From Ancylostoma caninum (lineage: Eukaryota; Nematoda; Chromadorea; Rhabditida; Ancylostomatidae), in NCBI GenBank assembly GCA_037903475.1, contig JBAJFG010000240.1:620001-684000 (forward strand): a stretch of 64,000 nucleotides of DNA, read 5' to 3'. The position numbers and the translations under genes are program-made. Below are positions 49,826 through 62,312 of this stretch, one piece after another (position 1 is the stretch's first letter; each line of letters begins with the position of its first letter). A model generated the notes under the pieces. It ran no database searches and was not told where the DNA came from. It was given only the letters and a program-made list of their open reading frames with translations.

Positions 49826-51664
49826 GAATAATATTGATTAGGTATGTTCGCCCACAATATTCCATAGATTCTCTTTCAGTGAAGCAGCTGAACAACTTTC
49901 TTACAACTTTCGGCGACAGGTATTCACCCAGTAGTAAAATTCGATCGGTATTTTTTTTCTTCCGAAAGCTTATTGTTGCAAATGTTAAAGACAAAATGAA
50001 CAGCCTGCAGTGATAGAATGCTTGACGGGATCTGCTTCTCGCATGTATCATCCAGGGAGATTACCCAGGGTTAACGCGCTAGCAGCTCCAAATTTATCCA
50101 TCGTTGACTCGAGCTTTGATACCCTGGGTAAGCTCAATGGTGCATACCCGCCCAGAAAGCCCTGTGTGGACATCCTGTCACAGCAAGTGTCGTCTTGTCC
50201 AGGAGAGATGCTTCGGATGTCGATCGTTTGCCTGGGAAGTTGTTCCTGGAGCCTTATTTCCTGCGCGGTCGTCTATTGGGTCACTTGGGCATGGCATGGT
50301 TGAGATCACCCAGGGTAAACGTGCTAACACTCCAGAATCTATCCATCGGCAACTCGATCTTCAACACTTTTACCCTGGGTAACCTCAGTTTTGCATGGCT
50401 GCCCTGTTCTGATCGAACATTCGCTCGAAAACTTTCCTCTGTGCTCCTACCTGTACTATTTCGGTAAAACTGCTTTATCTAACTGGAATAGTTGTTTCAC
50501 AAATGCGGAATCGGCTGGGAGAATGTAATGGACCTGGAAACCGAGTTTCTATTGTAACGACAACATTTTCAAGTGAATCTCGTTTCAGTAGTAGACATGG
50601 ATATTGTGAATTTTGCAAACGTACTGAAAGAACAAAAACGTTAAATTGACAAGGAAACGAAGCCAATGTGCAAACTGGCTCATTCTTTATCTAACAGGGT
50701 GATTGTACTTCATCATAGGTGAGATACAAAGGTGCTATCAGATCGTTCAGTCGTTGTGCCGGGCCAACGAAGCGCTTCCATCGAGTACCTCGCCATTCTG
50801 GAATGTTATCAATCAGGTGATATTCTTCCGTGCTCTATAACAATTTCTGGAAGTCTGGTTAGGCGTGAAAGCTCGTACAATATCGCTCAGTATGTAGTGG
50901 TACAATTGTAGCCTAGGATATTTCCAATGTTACTTGTGCCGCAAAAATGAAAAAAAAATGACCCGACAACCTATCTGGCCTTGGAATGCTCCAAATATTA
51001 AGCACTAAAATTTTAGCTGATGCCTCGTTTACGTGCAAAAAAAAATGATGGATCAGGAGGTGCATCTGTGTGAAGTGGAGCAACCGCAGAAGCATCCCCT
51101 GATCCAAAAATGTTTTAGCTAAAGTAAAATGCCGGTTTCGTAGAAAATGTGTCCGAAACGGTGAGATAGTTCTTAAAAAATGTTGCTCAAAATAAAAGCA
51201 ATAGGGAACTAAAAAGTACTGCAAAAAAAAAACCAATGGCAGTTTGATCCTATTTGAATGGTCTTTTTTCTTAAATTTCAACTAATTTTCCAACAGGACT
51301 AGGAGGAAGACAGGCCTAGGACTAGGGGAAAGAGGTGTCTCATGGAATCCATGATGCGTTATGATGACGTTAATCCCTGTACTAGTATGGATGCCTATTC
51401 TTCTTTCGGAAAACGTCATTCCTGTCATACATTTCATGGAGAGCATCCAGAAATAGGAACTGACCAAATATAACTGAGCCAACGCTAACCTTTCATCCTA
51501 CATCGGACCCTATCATTCATCTGCTGCAGCTTTTCCACGCTATCTCGAAGGGAGTAGAGGCGATCCAGCACTAGTGACGGAGCTAATCCTCGTCGAGGGC
51601 GAGGTATCGCATACGATGTGAGAAAGAAGTAGAACAGTAGGAAGAATGAGGGGGTCCTCAACAT
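49821..51664 (-). CDS. Unrecognised secreted protein, five-exon model
   Basis: I do not recognise this protein. Exons 51664-51490, 51421-51312, 50834-50696, 50623-50484 and 49958-49821 stay in phase and give 233 aa. The first ATG follows ATTTTTAG directly, an SL-type acceptor. Residues 1-19 (MLRTPSFFLLFYFFLTSYA) form a clear signal peptide, then IPRPRRGLAPS and a helical segment LYSLRDSVEKLQQMNDRVRC. Later exons read IPEWRGTRWKRFVGPAQRLN, APLYLTYDEVQSP, NVVVTIETRFPG and EYLSPKVVRKLFSCFTERES. Cysteines are sparse (RVRC, YPC, RIC, FSC, EYC). The stop codon lies inside an AATAAA signal. Exon 2's donor was chosen for phase (its frame could instead run to a stop at 51282), and further exons may hide between 51312 and 50834. 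Two copies of a hairpin repeat lie in the last intron. The signal-peptide exon and the last three exons are better supported than the join between them. Confidence 0.45.
50045..50147. repeat. Hairpin repeat family G, copy 1
   Basis: The arms GGAGATTACCCAGGGTTAAC and TACCCTGGGTAAGCTCAATG pair as an inverted repeat around AATTTATCCATCG. It lies in the last intron of the secreted-protein model. Confidence 0.55.
50294..50399. repeat. Hairpin repeat family G, copy 2
   Basis: Arms TGAGATCACCCAGGGTAAAC and TTACCCTGGGTAACCTCAG around ATCTATCCATCGG. It shares GTGCTAACAC with copy 3. Confidence 0.55.
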
Positions 51665-51679
51665 CTAAAAATAGAGTAC

Positions 51680-54600
51680 ATAAGGCGACCTCAAGAACAG
51701 GAGTTGAACAATATTGGGCACAAAAGTGTAGATTGGAATTTGTGTTGGACCAAAATTCTAAAACATTCACAGAAGTTAAGCTTACTACTGGAAACAACAT
51801 AATGAGGATTCCTTCCACAAGAAAAGAAACGAGAGTACAAGGAAGACGACTTTTATCCGATCAAATTACGGGTACTGAGCAAACAAGCACTACGTAATCC
51901 GAACTTCCTTCAGCATCAACGTCCAGTTAGTTGCCATGCGGCTAGTAGTGCACATCACCGACAAGGTGATTGAGATTTTTGCTCCGGCTTGACAAAGGAG
52001 ACTTAGCTCGGAGGTAAAGGTGGATAAAGTGGCGTGAGATTTACTATAGTGCTGGTTGTAACAGTGGAGTTCATGACTCCTGAAATCCGAGGAATGAAAA
52101 ATAAAATAAGTTCATTCATTTATTCGTTTAAGTGATTCTGAACTGCAGCGAACACCACTGACTGTTGGTGAGGGGGGGGGGGATTATACCTTATTCCTAG
52201 AGAAACTGGCTAAATCTGCGCTATTTCTATAGAGTTAACCGAACAGATAGTTACCGTAGTTCCCTAATAAAATTTACTTTTCGAAAAAAAAGTCCCTTGG
52301 TGCTTGCACCTTATGTGCAGTAATGCGTCCATTGTTAGTAGCTAGAACATAGGTACTGTCCAAGGTGGATAAAGAACACAATAAAAGCTCGCAATAAAGG
52401 CTAACGTCTTTGGAATGGATTGGGTTATTTTCTGGAGCGAAATGACATCAAAACTATCTACATAACTGTAACACATTTCTCAACACGCTCTGAACAACGG
52501 TTCAAAGAAGACTTTGTGAAGATATAGGGTCCCCGTGCATTGCACTTTTAGTCAAACGAGTTTTGCAGCTTAAGAACTAGCAAAGTTTCAAATAATAAAG
52601 AAAAAAAATGCTCTTCTCAGTATTCACGCCTTCAAAGGCGTCATGTTTACAGACGGCTAATTCGAATGTGCTAGCGTCATACAAATATAGGTTTCCTACG
52701 TCTCGTGATCGGATGCTAAACTGGTCTCAGCAGCATAATGTTGTCGCATAACATCCAAAAATTAATATTAATGGGAGACGGCCCGACGTCGGAGGCAGAG
52801 AAAAGTGATATTTACATGGGAAAATGATTCAGACGACTAGAACTTCAAAATATTATATGCAAACGCTTAGAAAAGACACTTATACATGTAGAGGTTGGTA
52901 GTGAGCAAATTAATTCTTAATTCAAAGCTTACACATAGAAGTCTCTCTTTTATCATTCGTCGATGACTGTGATATTGGCGAAAACATTTGGATTTTGCAG
53001 GAATCAGATTTTAAATTAAACTCAGAAAATATATAATACGGTCCAGAGAATAAATAAGGCCGCGCATACTAAACACACAGCACTTTCTCTAATATTCCTC
53101 CCACTAGCTAGAGTAGTTCGTGCGGTTTTTTTTTCAACTCAATTTTTTACGTGGATTTGAATTGGTTCCGATAGATTATCATAACTCATCTTGTAGATCT
53201 AGTTTTGCTCTTTACGATTATTGTTACCAATTTCCCTAATTCCCGCTAGTTCTCGTTTTCTGTCGTATGAAATAAGACACTCCAATTCGACAGGAGCGTA
53301 CATCTCATCTCCAACTGGTTCACTACAACAGTGAAATAGCTGCAGTTCAAGCTGCTGGAGCGTCTAAGTGGAAGCCGCTAGTGTTGAAGGGATAGCGCAA
53401 AAGTGGATGTCTGCTGCAGAGAGGTGAATTTTGTGCTGGAAAATGGGCCTTGTTCTGTATCCACAGCTCGTAGAGTTATGAGAAGATTTTCCGCAAGGAC
53501 TTGCTTCTGATGCGAAGAAGTGCTGCAGATATTAACGTTAAGAAAAACTTAAGTTTAACTAGTCCTCTTTGTGAAAATACACTGAATGCTCAGAAAAAGC
53601 GCACGAACTTGTTCCCCAACCTAATATTTTCTTATTAGGTTGGTCCAGAAGTCATGCACCAATATTTTTTTCAATCCAGACTTTCTTTTTCTTCAATCCT
53701 TCGGAACTACAACGTGGTAAGATGTTCTCCTACTTCTCAACTATAAGAATTTGCAGATCATTTTCCTAGAATAATGTCAGTATTGTTCGAAAAAAGTGTA
53801 AAATTCCGTGCAAGACTTAAGGACCAACCTAACCCTTATACATAGCAAAGCCATAGCTAATCCTGTTCGCACTTCCACGTGATCATACAGATTTTTCCAG
53901 AAAAAAAAATCATGAGGATTTATGCCTGTGCTAGCTATAATATGGGGACCACGACACACATTTAATTGCAATGGAGCGCTACCAATATCCTTGGCGTTCA
54001 AATTAGTTGGTTTAATATCGAAAACGGTGCACAAACATCTATTTGTTTACGCAAATGGGGCGAATAATTACACAAACAAATGCTTACTTGAAAACAGCAA
54101 TAGATTCGTGGTTTCCAAACCGATCATTAGATTATTGTATTCTTGAGGGAAAAAATGGAAAACGAACAGATAGATAGCAAGAGAAGATGAAAAATCGAAT
54201 TATGTAATGAGAAAAAACAGCGGTTCCATGCAAAGAGGAGAAGAATTAGGTAAGCACAAGAAATTGATATGGCGAGGGTGGATGAAAAACACTCAAGAAT
54301 ATGGGTGAAATAGAATCGCAACTACATACACAAGTGGTATTAGGCTGGCAATGAAAAGCAAAATATTCAGCTGCCCACATGAGATACCAGAAAACTTCCA
54401 GCTGCTACTGAGAATCTTACTGGTAAGACATAGTAAAGTAGAACTTTCATCCTAGTTCATGAGCTCTAATGGAGTAATTTGGCAGCCTCCACGTCATTTT
54501 ATCCGACACAGCAAAATTCATGAATATGAAAGCACATTTCTATGATTAAATTACTTAATTTTCTGGCTCTATCTAGAATTTCTGCACTAGAGTGCATTTT

Positions 54601-56800
54601 TTTCTTCTACCCGGAATGTGATGTACAGGAGCAAAGTTGAGCAGGCTTCGAGTGAAGGGATTTCGAGGAAGCGAACCCTTGTGGAAGTAAATACTTCCAA
54701 AATTTAGGAAAAAGGGCAGAATAACTCCCAGGAACAGTGAAAAATATATACGGGTAATATTAGGCGTTTCGGAAAAGTATAAGGTCTAAAATCGTGCATT
54801 TGCCGTACATACCGAGGTCGTACATATCAAGGTCTCAAACTTGAGATACGTGCTACCCATATGGTTTGGATTCCAGAGAGCAAGAAACCTGGGTGGGCAA
54901 GATTTTGGCCGGACCTTGCCTTTAAGTGGAGCCTGGCTGGTACCACGCTCGCCTAGGAGTATTTCATTGAGATGTGCCAGTCACGTAATCCTGGACCATG
55001 CTACGACCTCGTGTTTTAAAGCTAGCCCCTTTTCCTGTGCTCCATTTTCTTTGTCACCGTAATTTTGAGCCACCTTGGACTTGCTGCACTGGTCGTGTGC
55101 AAGTAGCTGCAGCCACCTTTCTTTCGCCGCTAAATTTCACACAAGACTGCGGCCATATAAAAAAATTAATTATTGTGTCCTCAATTATTATTCTTCTAAT
55201 GAATATTTAAACACAACGCTTCTATCCAAGGATTGTGACATTCTCTTGGGGCTCGCTTCTCATGTTTCTACTAGGGGACCACTAAATGATCGTGTGACTC
55301 CTCGCAGCAGAAATATTTGTAGCAGTACCGCTAACCCTAGCAAGTAACGTACACCATTTGTGCTCCGAGCATTAGTCACAGCATGCGAAAGTTAAGCTAG
55401 AATTTTGAAGTGGCAGAAGGTGGGGGAGAGTGGATGAGCCTCACAATATTACTATTTTGACGTAGATGTTCCTATGAGATAATAAAAAAGGAAGCTGCTA
55501 ACTCGTCCACTAGTGTAAGCCGTAATTCCACCAGAATGCGATGTGTATTGTGTATTGTAAGCCCATCCGATTCTATACTTTGAGCGCATCCGATTTTCGC
55601 AAATAAAAATAAATAAAACAAATAAAAAACTACTGCATGATTCGTGGCCAGCTATTCTGTTATTCACGTGTATAATACATACGTCATTCTGGTGGAACTT
55701 CGGCTTTTGCTACATTGAATTTGGAGTGTCAGGGCTTTGCAAGGCTTTGAAGACTGATGAATTTGCTTCTTTTTTCGCAAAAAAGACACATACCCGGATA
55801 AACATTCGGCACTTCCGCGAAGACATGACATCACGCACGAATGTCTCGCGGACTTTCGGGAGAACAGGGAAAAGAAATGTCGTTCCTCGTTTTGGAACTT
55901 CCGCGGTGGTACATACCCTTTCAGAAGTTTTGCAGAGCTTGATTTGCCACCGAAAGCGCACGGTATCCACGATTCTCGGAAGTTCCACGTACATATCTTT
56001 GAGGTTATTCCGAAGCTCTGCGGACGTTCCTCAGTACTTCCGGAAGGGTAAGAACTTCTCCAGAGTTTTCAGACAAAAATAATAATCCATCAGAGTGATG
56101 TACATATCTGATATATGTGTATTCATCCAATTTTTGCATCAATATGTCCTTTCTTGACTTCAGCTAGCCATATAAAAACATGAGAGGAATAATAAATTTT
56201 TTTGGATTGCTTTTTTCAAGGCTCACTTCAAGTTGTCCTGAGGAAGATGTAGAAAATGTCGAGTTTTGTAAAAAGCTCGATGCAGATGAACGTATCCTAG
56301 AAATCACTTACATTGCTAAGAGAAATTAATAGATTTTTATCGGAAAGGAATTTATACATGCTTAGGAACCTTAAGCGGGTAGCTATCGCTAACACAGTTA
56401 GAGAGCACATGAGCTTGGTGTGTAACATCAGTAACAAATGTATTAGAGGGATACTTAGTGTTTCAAGATCTGAACGCTTGACATAGAAACGATAAATCAT
56501 AAAATGGCTATCAATTTAATCAAGAATTCGATTTCGAATGAGTCTATAGTTTGTTTTTTTTTAGAAAAAGAGGAAGCAATACAATCTTCAAGGAGTGACA
56601 AGCAGGCATTTAGGTCTTTCCCTTTTTTGGGCTCTTGAATTATTTGGTTATGGTCCTATATGAACAATTAAATGAATTCAATTTTTCAATTTTTATTCGG
56701 TGTTAACTATACTAAATAGTAGTGGAACTTTTCGCGTTTGATTTGTTCTTTTTTGGTGATTGTAAGGCGCACCATCGAGTGCACCTAAATAAACAAATAC
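51680..56800. other. No supported gene
   Basis: Mostly AT-rich. The 55700-56080 patch is open in several frames on both strands, with repeated GGAACTTCC/GGAAGTTCC motifs. A frame at 53777-54034 on the minus strand has no splice partner. Confidence 0.4.
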
Positions 56801-56816
56801 TTGCAGTAAAGTCCAG

Positions 56817-57170
56817 GTCATCTGCCTTAGGTCGGTGCCGAAATTTCGCCGTGGAACTTCCGGAAACATGTCTGGGTAGTTCAATTGGCTTAAAACCGTG
56901 ATGGACGCTTCTAGCCGATAGTTGCTCCATTTTCCTGCAATTCCCAGAAATGTAGTGACGATACCCCCGCATCCTCATACCACTGTCACTACCACTACCT
57001 CGGCATAGCGTTCGCAGTGAAAACTGAGAGACGACACATGGAGCTGGTGCCTATTCCCAAACAAATTCTAAGTAATGGTACACAAATTACGTGAATCCGA
57101 CACTTTCCACAGAAAATACCACACTTCCGTGACGTTGTTTGGAATAGTAGGGTCCCTCCAGTGTGTGAGG
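56817..57170 (-). other. Pair of candidate exons, unidentified gene
   Basis: Two open stretches have splice-like edges on the minus strand. One (about 57178-57090) reads CKPHTLEGPYYSKQRHG and FSVESVGFT before GTAATT. The next, after GAATTGCAG (about 56937-56817), reads KWSNYRLEASITVLSQLNYP and NFGTDLRQMTWTLLQ before GTATTT. The phases of the two do not agree, so they may not be adjacent exons. No family recognised. Confidence 0.25.
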
Positions 57171-59403
57171 CTTGCAACTATTAAGAAAATGGAAGGTACG
57201 GTGGTTCTATTGTCCTTCTAAGAGATGAATACATGGGAAACGGGAAAGAAGAAGAAGAAAGATGGGAAACATACAAGCGAGAGAAGGGAAAAGGTGTAAT
57301 TTATGATAAAGGCAAATATATTTGATGAGTAGTAAAGCTGTGCATGGTAGCTAAACCTCTTTCGCTGCTAATCGCCAAACGATACTTAAGAGATTAGCGC
57401 AGGCAACCAGGCATTGTTGTTATTGAGTCCAGTAATGCCATCCATTCCGTATGTGGATTTTACTCATATATGCGTGCGCATAGCAGCAATCTCTGCTGAA
57501 GAATCCATTCACAGCTCTCGCTCAGTGGATGTTTAGTTAAGCTGACGTAGGTTTGGTGGGAACTCCGCTAGATTGAGTGATGTCACAGGGAATATTAATT
57601 TTTATTGCCATTTTATTTGTTTGTAGGAAGTTTTTAGATTAAGTATTGGAGAATGTGTTGAAGTGAATATCGGGTTCCAGTGGCCTCTTATCATACTTAG
57701 AGCCGAATAAAAATCGAATAGCTCAGTTTACTCAAATATTCATGCATGACTAGACCAGAATTCAAGTGTTCAAGAAAGAGAAAGACTTGAATACCTCTTT
57801 ATCATTCTTAGAGGGTTATACTGCTCCTTATTTCCCTTCTACTTTTTCAAATACAAAAATCATAGACTTATCCTAAATCGAATCCTGAAATTCCGAATAA
57901 CTAGATAGCTATCTAATGCATTATGCGGTCCTATGTATCCCTCTTACCTGCGGACATTTCTTAGCAATTTTGAAGCTGAGATGTCTGAATTCCCAGAAAA
58001 CCTGTGGGGACCTCACAATTACACGCTTGAATTTGATAACAGCTTACTCATTCTAGGACGTTGAAAGAGGTTCAGAACAGGTCCTGCGTTCATCGTCCTC
58101 GCTAGATAAAAAAGTCATCGACAATTAAAAAAATCTATCTGGGGCTACAGATGATACGATGTACGCCTTAGTTTGTCTAGATAACATTCTGAAAAACCTG
58201 ACAAAATTCGAGAATAATAGGCATGAAGTGGAGAACATAGCTTATCTGGGGAGCAGATGTACTTGTTCTGCGAAAAAAAGTTGAAAACCAATCACTCATA
58301 CGTGGACCAGTACAACGAACGAGAACAAGGAAAGTGCCGCGAAAGACAAAGATCCTCAGACTCTACTACATCTCACGTAAGGCCTTCCCTTAAAAGTATG
58401 CGAAAAGGAATGTTAGAGTCTCTGTCCCCGAAACACAAGTCCAAAAACGGACGGTCATGAAACTGTCGACGCACAACGGAAGACGCAAAAATCTACACAC
58501 CCTAGCTTCCATTGCGATACATTGGAAAGAAACCAATTACACCTCCCCCTCCTCCCTCATCCTACTATGCATATAGTAGCGAAAGCAATATGAATAATCA
58601 GCCTAGCGGCCCATCAGTTTAAACAAACTGGGAATCGCTGGTGAAAATATTTTGCTGTTATGGTTCGATCACGCGTTCGCGGTCCCGTGATTGGGGGGGG
58701 GGGGAACGAAGCTGAAAATTTGCATGAAATATGGCTACTTTAACATTGAAGTGCAGTTTATTGAGTGAATTAAGGAACATGACACATTTGCCAAAAGGCA
58801 AAGGACGAGGTGCTATTCGAATCTTCAGAATTCGCCTAGCTCAGAAGACTAAACCACGCCCATCTACATGTCTTGCGGGAAGAAGGATGAAGAAAACTAA
58901 GCTATAACTCCTAAACATCGCTCCCAAGTCTCTTCATATGAGAATGATGGAATATTTTGCAAAATATTCTTGGAACCGGATGTACAGTACTGCGCAGAGA
59001 CATTGTAAAAACGACGGTGTGTCCGCAGCTGTTACCGTCACTCACCATCGCTTTCCAGAATCGCGTAAACGGCGGTTATTTGTGAAGCAAATGGTACTAC
59101 TAAATAGAACTCGTTGAGCTCTTCCTAAATATATACGATTCTTCAGGTTTGGTCTGAAAATTCCGTCAAAATTCGCCGATTTCAACTTCTACTCAAGCAA
59201 CCTCTCCCAATTGTTCTTTTAGGGCATATTTGACCCCAAAAAGATGAGTTTCTTTAAAGGAAATTAGCAGCTAATCGGTGGCTAAGAGAATTAGCGGCTT
59301 TTTCAGCCTCGAAAAGGGGTCCACTAAGTGAAAGTGAGCCAGCTTATGTGCCCCTTTCGCTGAGCGCATGCAAAGGTAAAGAACTTTCAAAGTTCAGTCA
59401 CCG

Positions 59404-59561
59404 TGAAGTTGTTGGTGAGGAAACACTGGTGTGTTGCATAGTCAACAGCACATGAAATGACTTCCGGTAGAAAAAAAAGCTTATTCACGCGTGTCACGGG
59501 CGCTCCATTAAAAGGGCGTACGGGGATCCCGCAGTTGAGCGACTTTGGTTCCTGAAATGGA
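59404..59561 (-). other. Candidate coding exon, possible CCP-like piece
   Basis: After a CCATTTCAG acceptor the minus strand reads LNCGIPVRPFNGAPVTR and continues open through ISCAVDYATHQCFLTNNFT to a GTGACT donor. C-x2-P-x2-P-x-NG recalls a sushi repeat, but the domain is incomplete. Its frame does not match the donor phase of the cysteine-rich exon 0.2 kb upstream. Confidence 0.25.
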
Positions 59562-59765
59562 ATCAAAGTTCTCACATCCGCAGGTGATACAGCTTAAAAG
59601 TACTGTAGTAACACAGCCTAATGGTACTGTTAGGAATCTTTCTGTTCCAACATACCACACTCAAGAAAACTGAACACCGTTGAGATTAAGTATGTGAGGT
59701 CACCAGAAATGTCCCAGAAAACCTGTTCAGCGACTTCTTGGAGGCAAATATTGGGCCCTTACCTC

Positions 59766-60020
59766 TCACAAACGTCACGACATGTCAGGTTAGGAGGTAG
59801 GGAAGTCTTATTTGCACTGCGCCTTTCAATGAGGCTCAAAGCTGAGGAAGGGTCATCCTGACACCAGTGGCATGCGTTTCTTTCACAGTATTTACGTTTC
59901 TCTCTACATCCTCGATTTTTGGATTGGCCCTCGGAAACACTGAGTACATGTGACGTCCCGATACTGCCACCGTCGCACTCCTGGCAAATGTGAAGTCTTT
60001 TGTAACGATGCATGGATCCT
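59766..60020 (-). other. Cysteine-rich PSI-like exon candidate
   Basis: The minus-strand frame reads HICQECDGG, then RGCREKRKYCERNACHWCQD and LPPNLTCRDVCER, with eight cysteines in about 70 residues. The spacing C-x3-K-x2-YC-x3-ACHWC resembles a PSI/plexin repeat, and NKT and NLT are candidate glycosylation sites. The exon ends at AG|GTAAGG, an excellent donor; the acceptor may be CTCCACAG near 60021. I could not connect it in phase with a neighbour, so the host gene is unknown. Confidence 0.3.
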
Positions 60021-60104
60021 AACCTGTGGAGGAACCAGTGCCGGGACTCAAGAGAGGATAAATAAGAAAACCAACTGGAGTCAGTGTCACTGGTTATAGT
60101 GTAG

Positions 60105-60329
60105 ACCAGGAATGAGTGGAAGTACTGCATGAGACCAGAAGTCGGAAGTCGGAAGTTGGGGGGAAGTTCGAAATGTGGCAAAATTTGGAGCGATGAATAC
60201 AGCACGTCTGAGTTGACGTGACCCAAAGACTGCGATTGTCTAGAAATCTAGAAGTCAGAAGCTCGCATGCGACAGAAATTCAGGAACTTCCGACTTCCGG
60301 AAACCGGAATTCCGCTCATCACTGGTAAA
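60105..60329. mobile_element. CAGTGATGAG-ended hAT-like MITE, copy 1
   Basis: Ends CCAGGAATGAGTGGAAGT and the inverse of CCAGTGATGAGCGGAATT. Flanking octamers GTGTAGAC and GTAAAGAC match at 6 of 8 positions, a possible decayed 8-base duplication. The interior repeats GGAAGTCGGAAGT-type motifs. Confidence 0.6.
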
Positions 60330-60926
60330 GACCATGTAATGCTGAAAGATGCGCGACGTGAAACTTGGTTTGTTAACCTGGTTTCAATCGGGGAAGCTTT
60401 CATGAATCCTAGCCCAGGCCTCGGCCCTAGTCGACAAAACTCACTCATTTCTATAATAGAAACAGCTGTGAGATCACTAATGGTAAAATGACACCATAAA
60501 TCTCGAACCCACTATCATCAGTGAAGTTTTTTTTTTGTCTAGACCCGCCAACCATTCTTTAAACTGGTTTGTTCCCACGACTTCATGACAATATATAGCA
60601 AATGTACCCGGTAAACCTTAGACCCACAATCCGAAATCCAAGAGGACCTAGCTCGGATCCTACTTAAGATTTAGAAAAGTGCTGCGAAATAAGTATATTT
60701 TAGCGAAATGCACAGAATTGTTCTTACAGCTGACAAACGGATTGTGAGCAGAAGCAGGACTGACCTCAGAGTACGTTAAGAGTTTAAAAATGGCGCAGTA
60801 TAAAAGTGGCATCCGCACTTTTTCCACTGCTTGAATTATTCAAGGCCCAGAATTTCAAATGCCACTGAGTTCCCTCGATTGTCCATTCTGTGAGTGCCCT
60901 TTCAGTACCAATGAACGCCAGATGGT

Positions 60927-61028
60927 GTATGCATCAGTGAGATTACTCAGGGTGAACGTGCTAACACCACACAAATTTACCCATCGCATCACAACGTTTA
61001 CAATGGGTAATCTCAATGATGTATCCAG
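60927..61028. repeat. Hairpin repeat family G, copy 3
   Basis: GTATGCATCAGTGAGATTAC and TGGGTAATCTCAATGATGTA form the outer arms. The centre AAATTTACCCATCGC matches the other copies. Confidence 0.55.
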
Positions 61029-62002
61029 GCCTAGCAGGCCAGATTTCAGCGATTCGCCGTAATTATAACATGCCGAAAACCTGTGAACTTAAGGTTAAGG
61101 TGTGGTGAGTGCTAGGTTACACCTTTTTAACAGCTCTAGTTTGGGTTTTATGCCTACCTAGAGGAGATGTAAGTAGAAAAAACACCATAACGTGTTACCG
61201 AAATCGGGTTATGTGAAGTGCATGACTTCGCTCTGAAAAAAAAGTTGCTTCAAAATCAGTAATTTATGTTTATAACATATTCTTACCCCGGAAATAAAAC
61301 CGAACGCCATGCTTTAGATTCTATAGCCTAAGGTCACTTTCAGAACATCCTCATGAAGATCACTGATGGCAAAAACACAAACGGATCACAATGACGTGGC
61401 GTACTGAATGAATTTCAGTTTGACGAAAGAGTACCTACTTCCGTGAGAGTTCAGAGTACTTTTGATTACTTTTCCGCTACATAGCGTTCTGCTAAGCTCA
61501 TAAGAAGTCCCCAAATTGATGTTTTGAACGACCATGTCTATTTTCTGGTTTTATTCATTCATCTGAACTGCTCTCCGGTGAGGGTTAGTTTGTACACGCT
61601 CCGCCTGAACGAGATTCTGTCCATTTCGAATATTAATTTTATAAAGATGTCTCCGAATCACAATGCTTGGGCATACCACAAAACTGCAAGTAGCTCACGC
61701 AACAAAGACAACGAGCAAACGGACGGACGGACGCAACCAGTATATTCAGATAGTGAGTCCGTACGCTAGCTCCCTGGATAAGCAGTTTCCATATGTTTAT
61801 GAGTGGAATTACACATTCGGTAATCCGCTCCTGGGTGCATCAGTTGTGATTCCCTCACTATCTGCGGATTACCATGTCGAATAACCGCTGGGCTCTGATA
61901 CCATCATTGAAAAGGTGGTAATCTCACACTCATGTGTTTGGCTACCCACGGATAGAGGCTGGAATAGACAGCGTCATGTATGGGTAAATACTTTGATGGG
62001 TG

Positions 62003-62075
62003 TCATGTACAGGGTAAATTCGAGCGTATTAGTACGTCCATCTTGGGTAATCTCGATGATGCATGCGATCCTTGG
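62003..62075. repeat. Hairpin repeat family G, partial copy 4
   Basis: The AGGGTAAATTCGAGCGTATT and CATCTTGGGTAATCTCGATG blocks are retained; the left arm is truncated. Similar GGTAATC motifs at 61800-61930 may be another decayed copy. Confidence 0.45.
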
Positions 62076-62222
62076 TCCGAAACGAACGGTTTTCTTTTCT
62101 CAAAGCTGTCAGTCGATTAGAAATTTTAACTGCTTTGTTTCTTTTATTGGCTTTCTGAAATATAAATATCTCATGCTGTCAAATTCACCACCTTGTGCTT
62201 AGTATTAGAGCTCCACCGACCC

Positions 62223-62312
62223 TCGTCCCAGCAATTTACGAGCTACGCCTCCTCTTGCGTGCGTTGCATTGCGTGCGTATCCTCGGGCGCTGTGGCGGCA
62301 TTTTTTTGGTAT
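62223..62312. repeat. Fragment of the fold-back element arm
   Basis: CCCAGCAATTTACGAGCTAC and GCGTGCGTATCCTCGGGCG match the right arm at about 19975-20055 with roughly 15-20% divergence. The outermost bases and the rest of the arm are missing. Confidence 0.55.

Noticed and set aside
50913..51281. 122-codon minus-strand frame
   Set aside because: Composition (F, L, H, K from AT-rich sequence) and lack of any motif indicate a chance frame.
58693..58705. G/C homopolymer runs (also 13410, 26228, 26370, 42186, 52172)
   Set aside because: Simple low-complexity runs; length may also be affected by sequencing error, so no function inferred.
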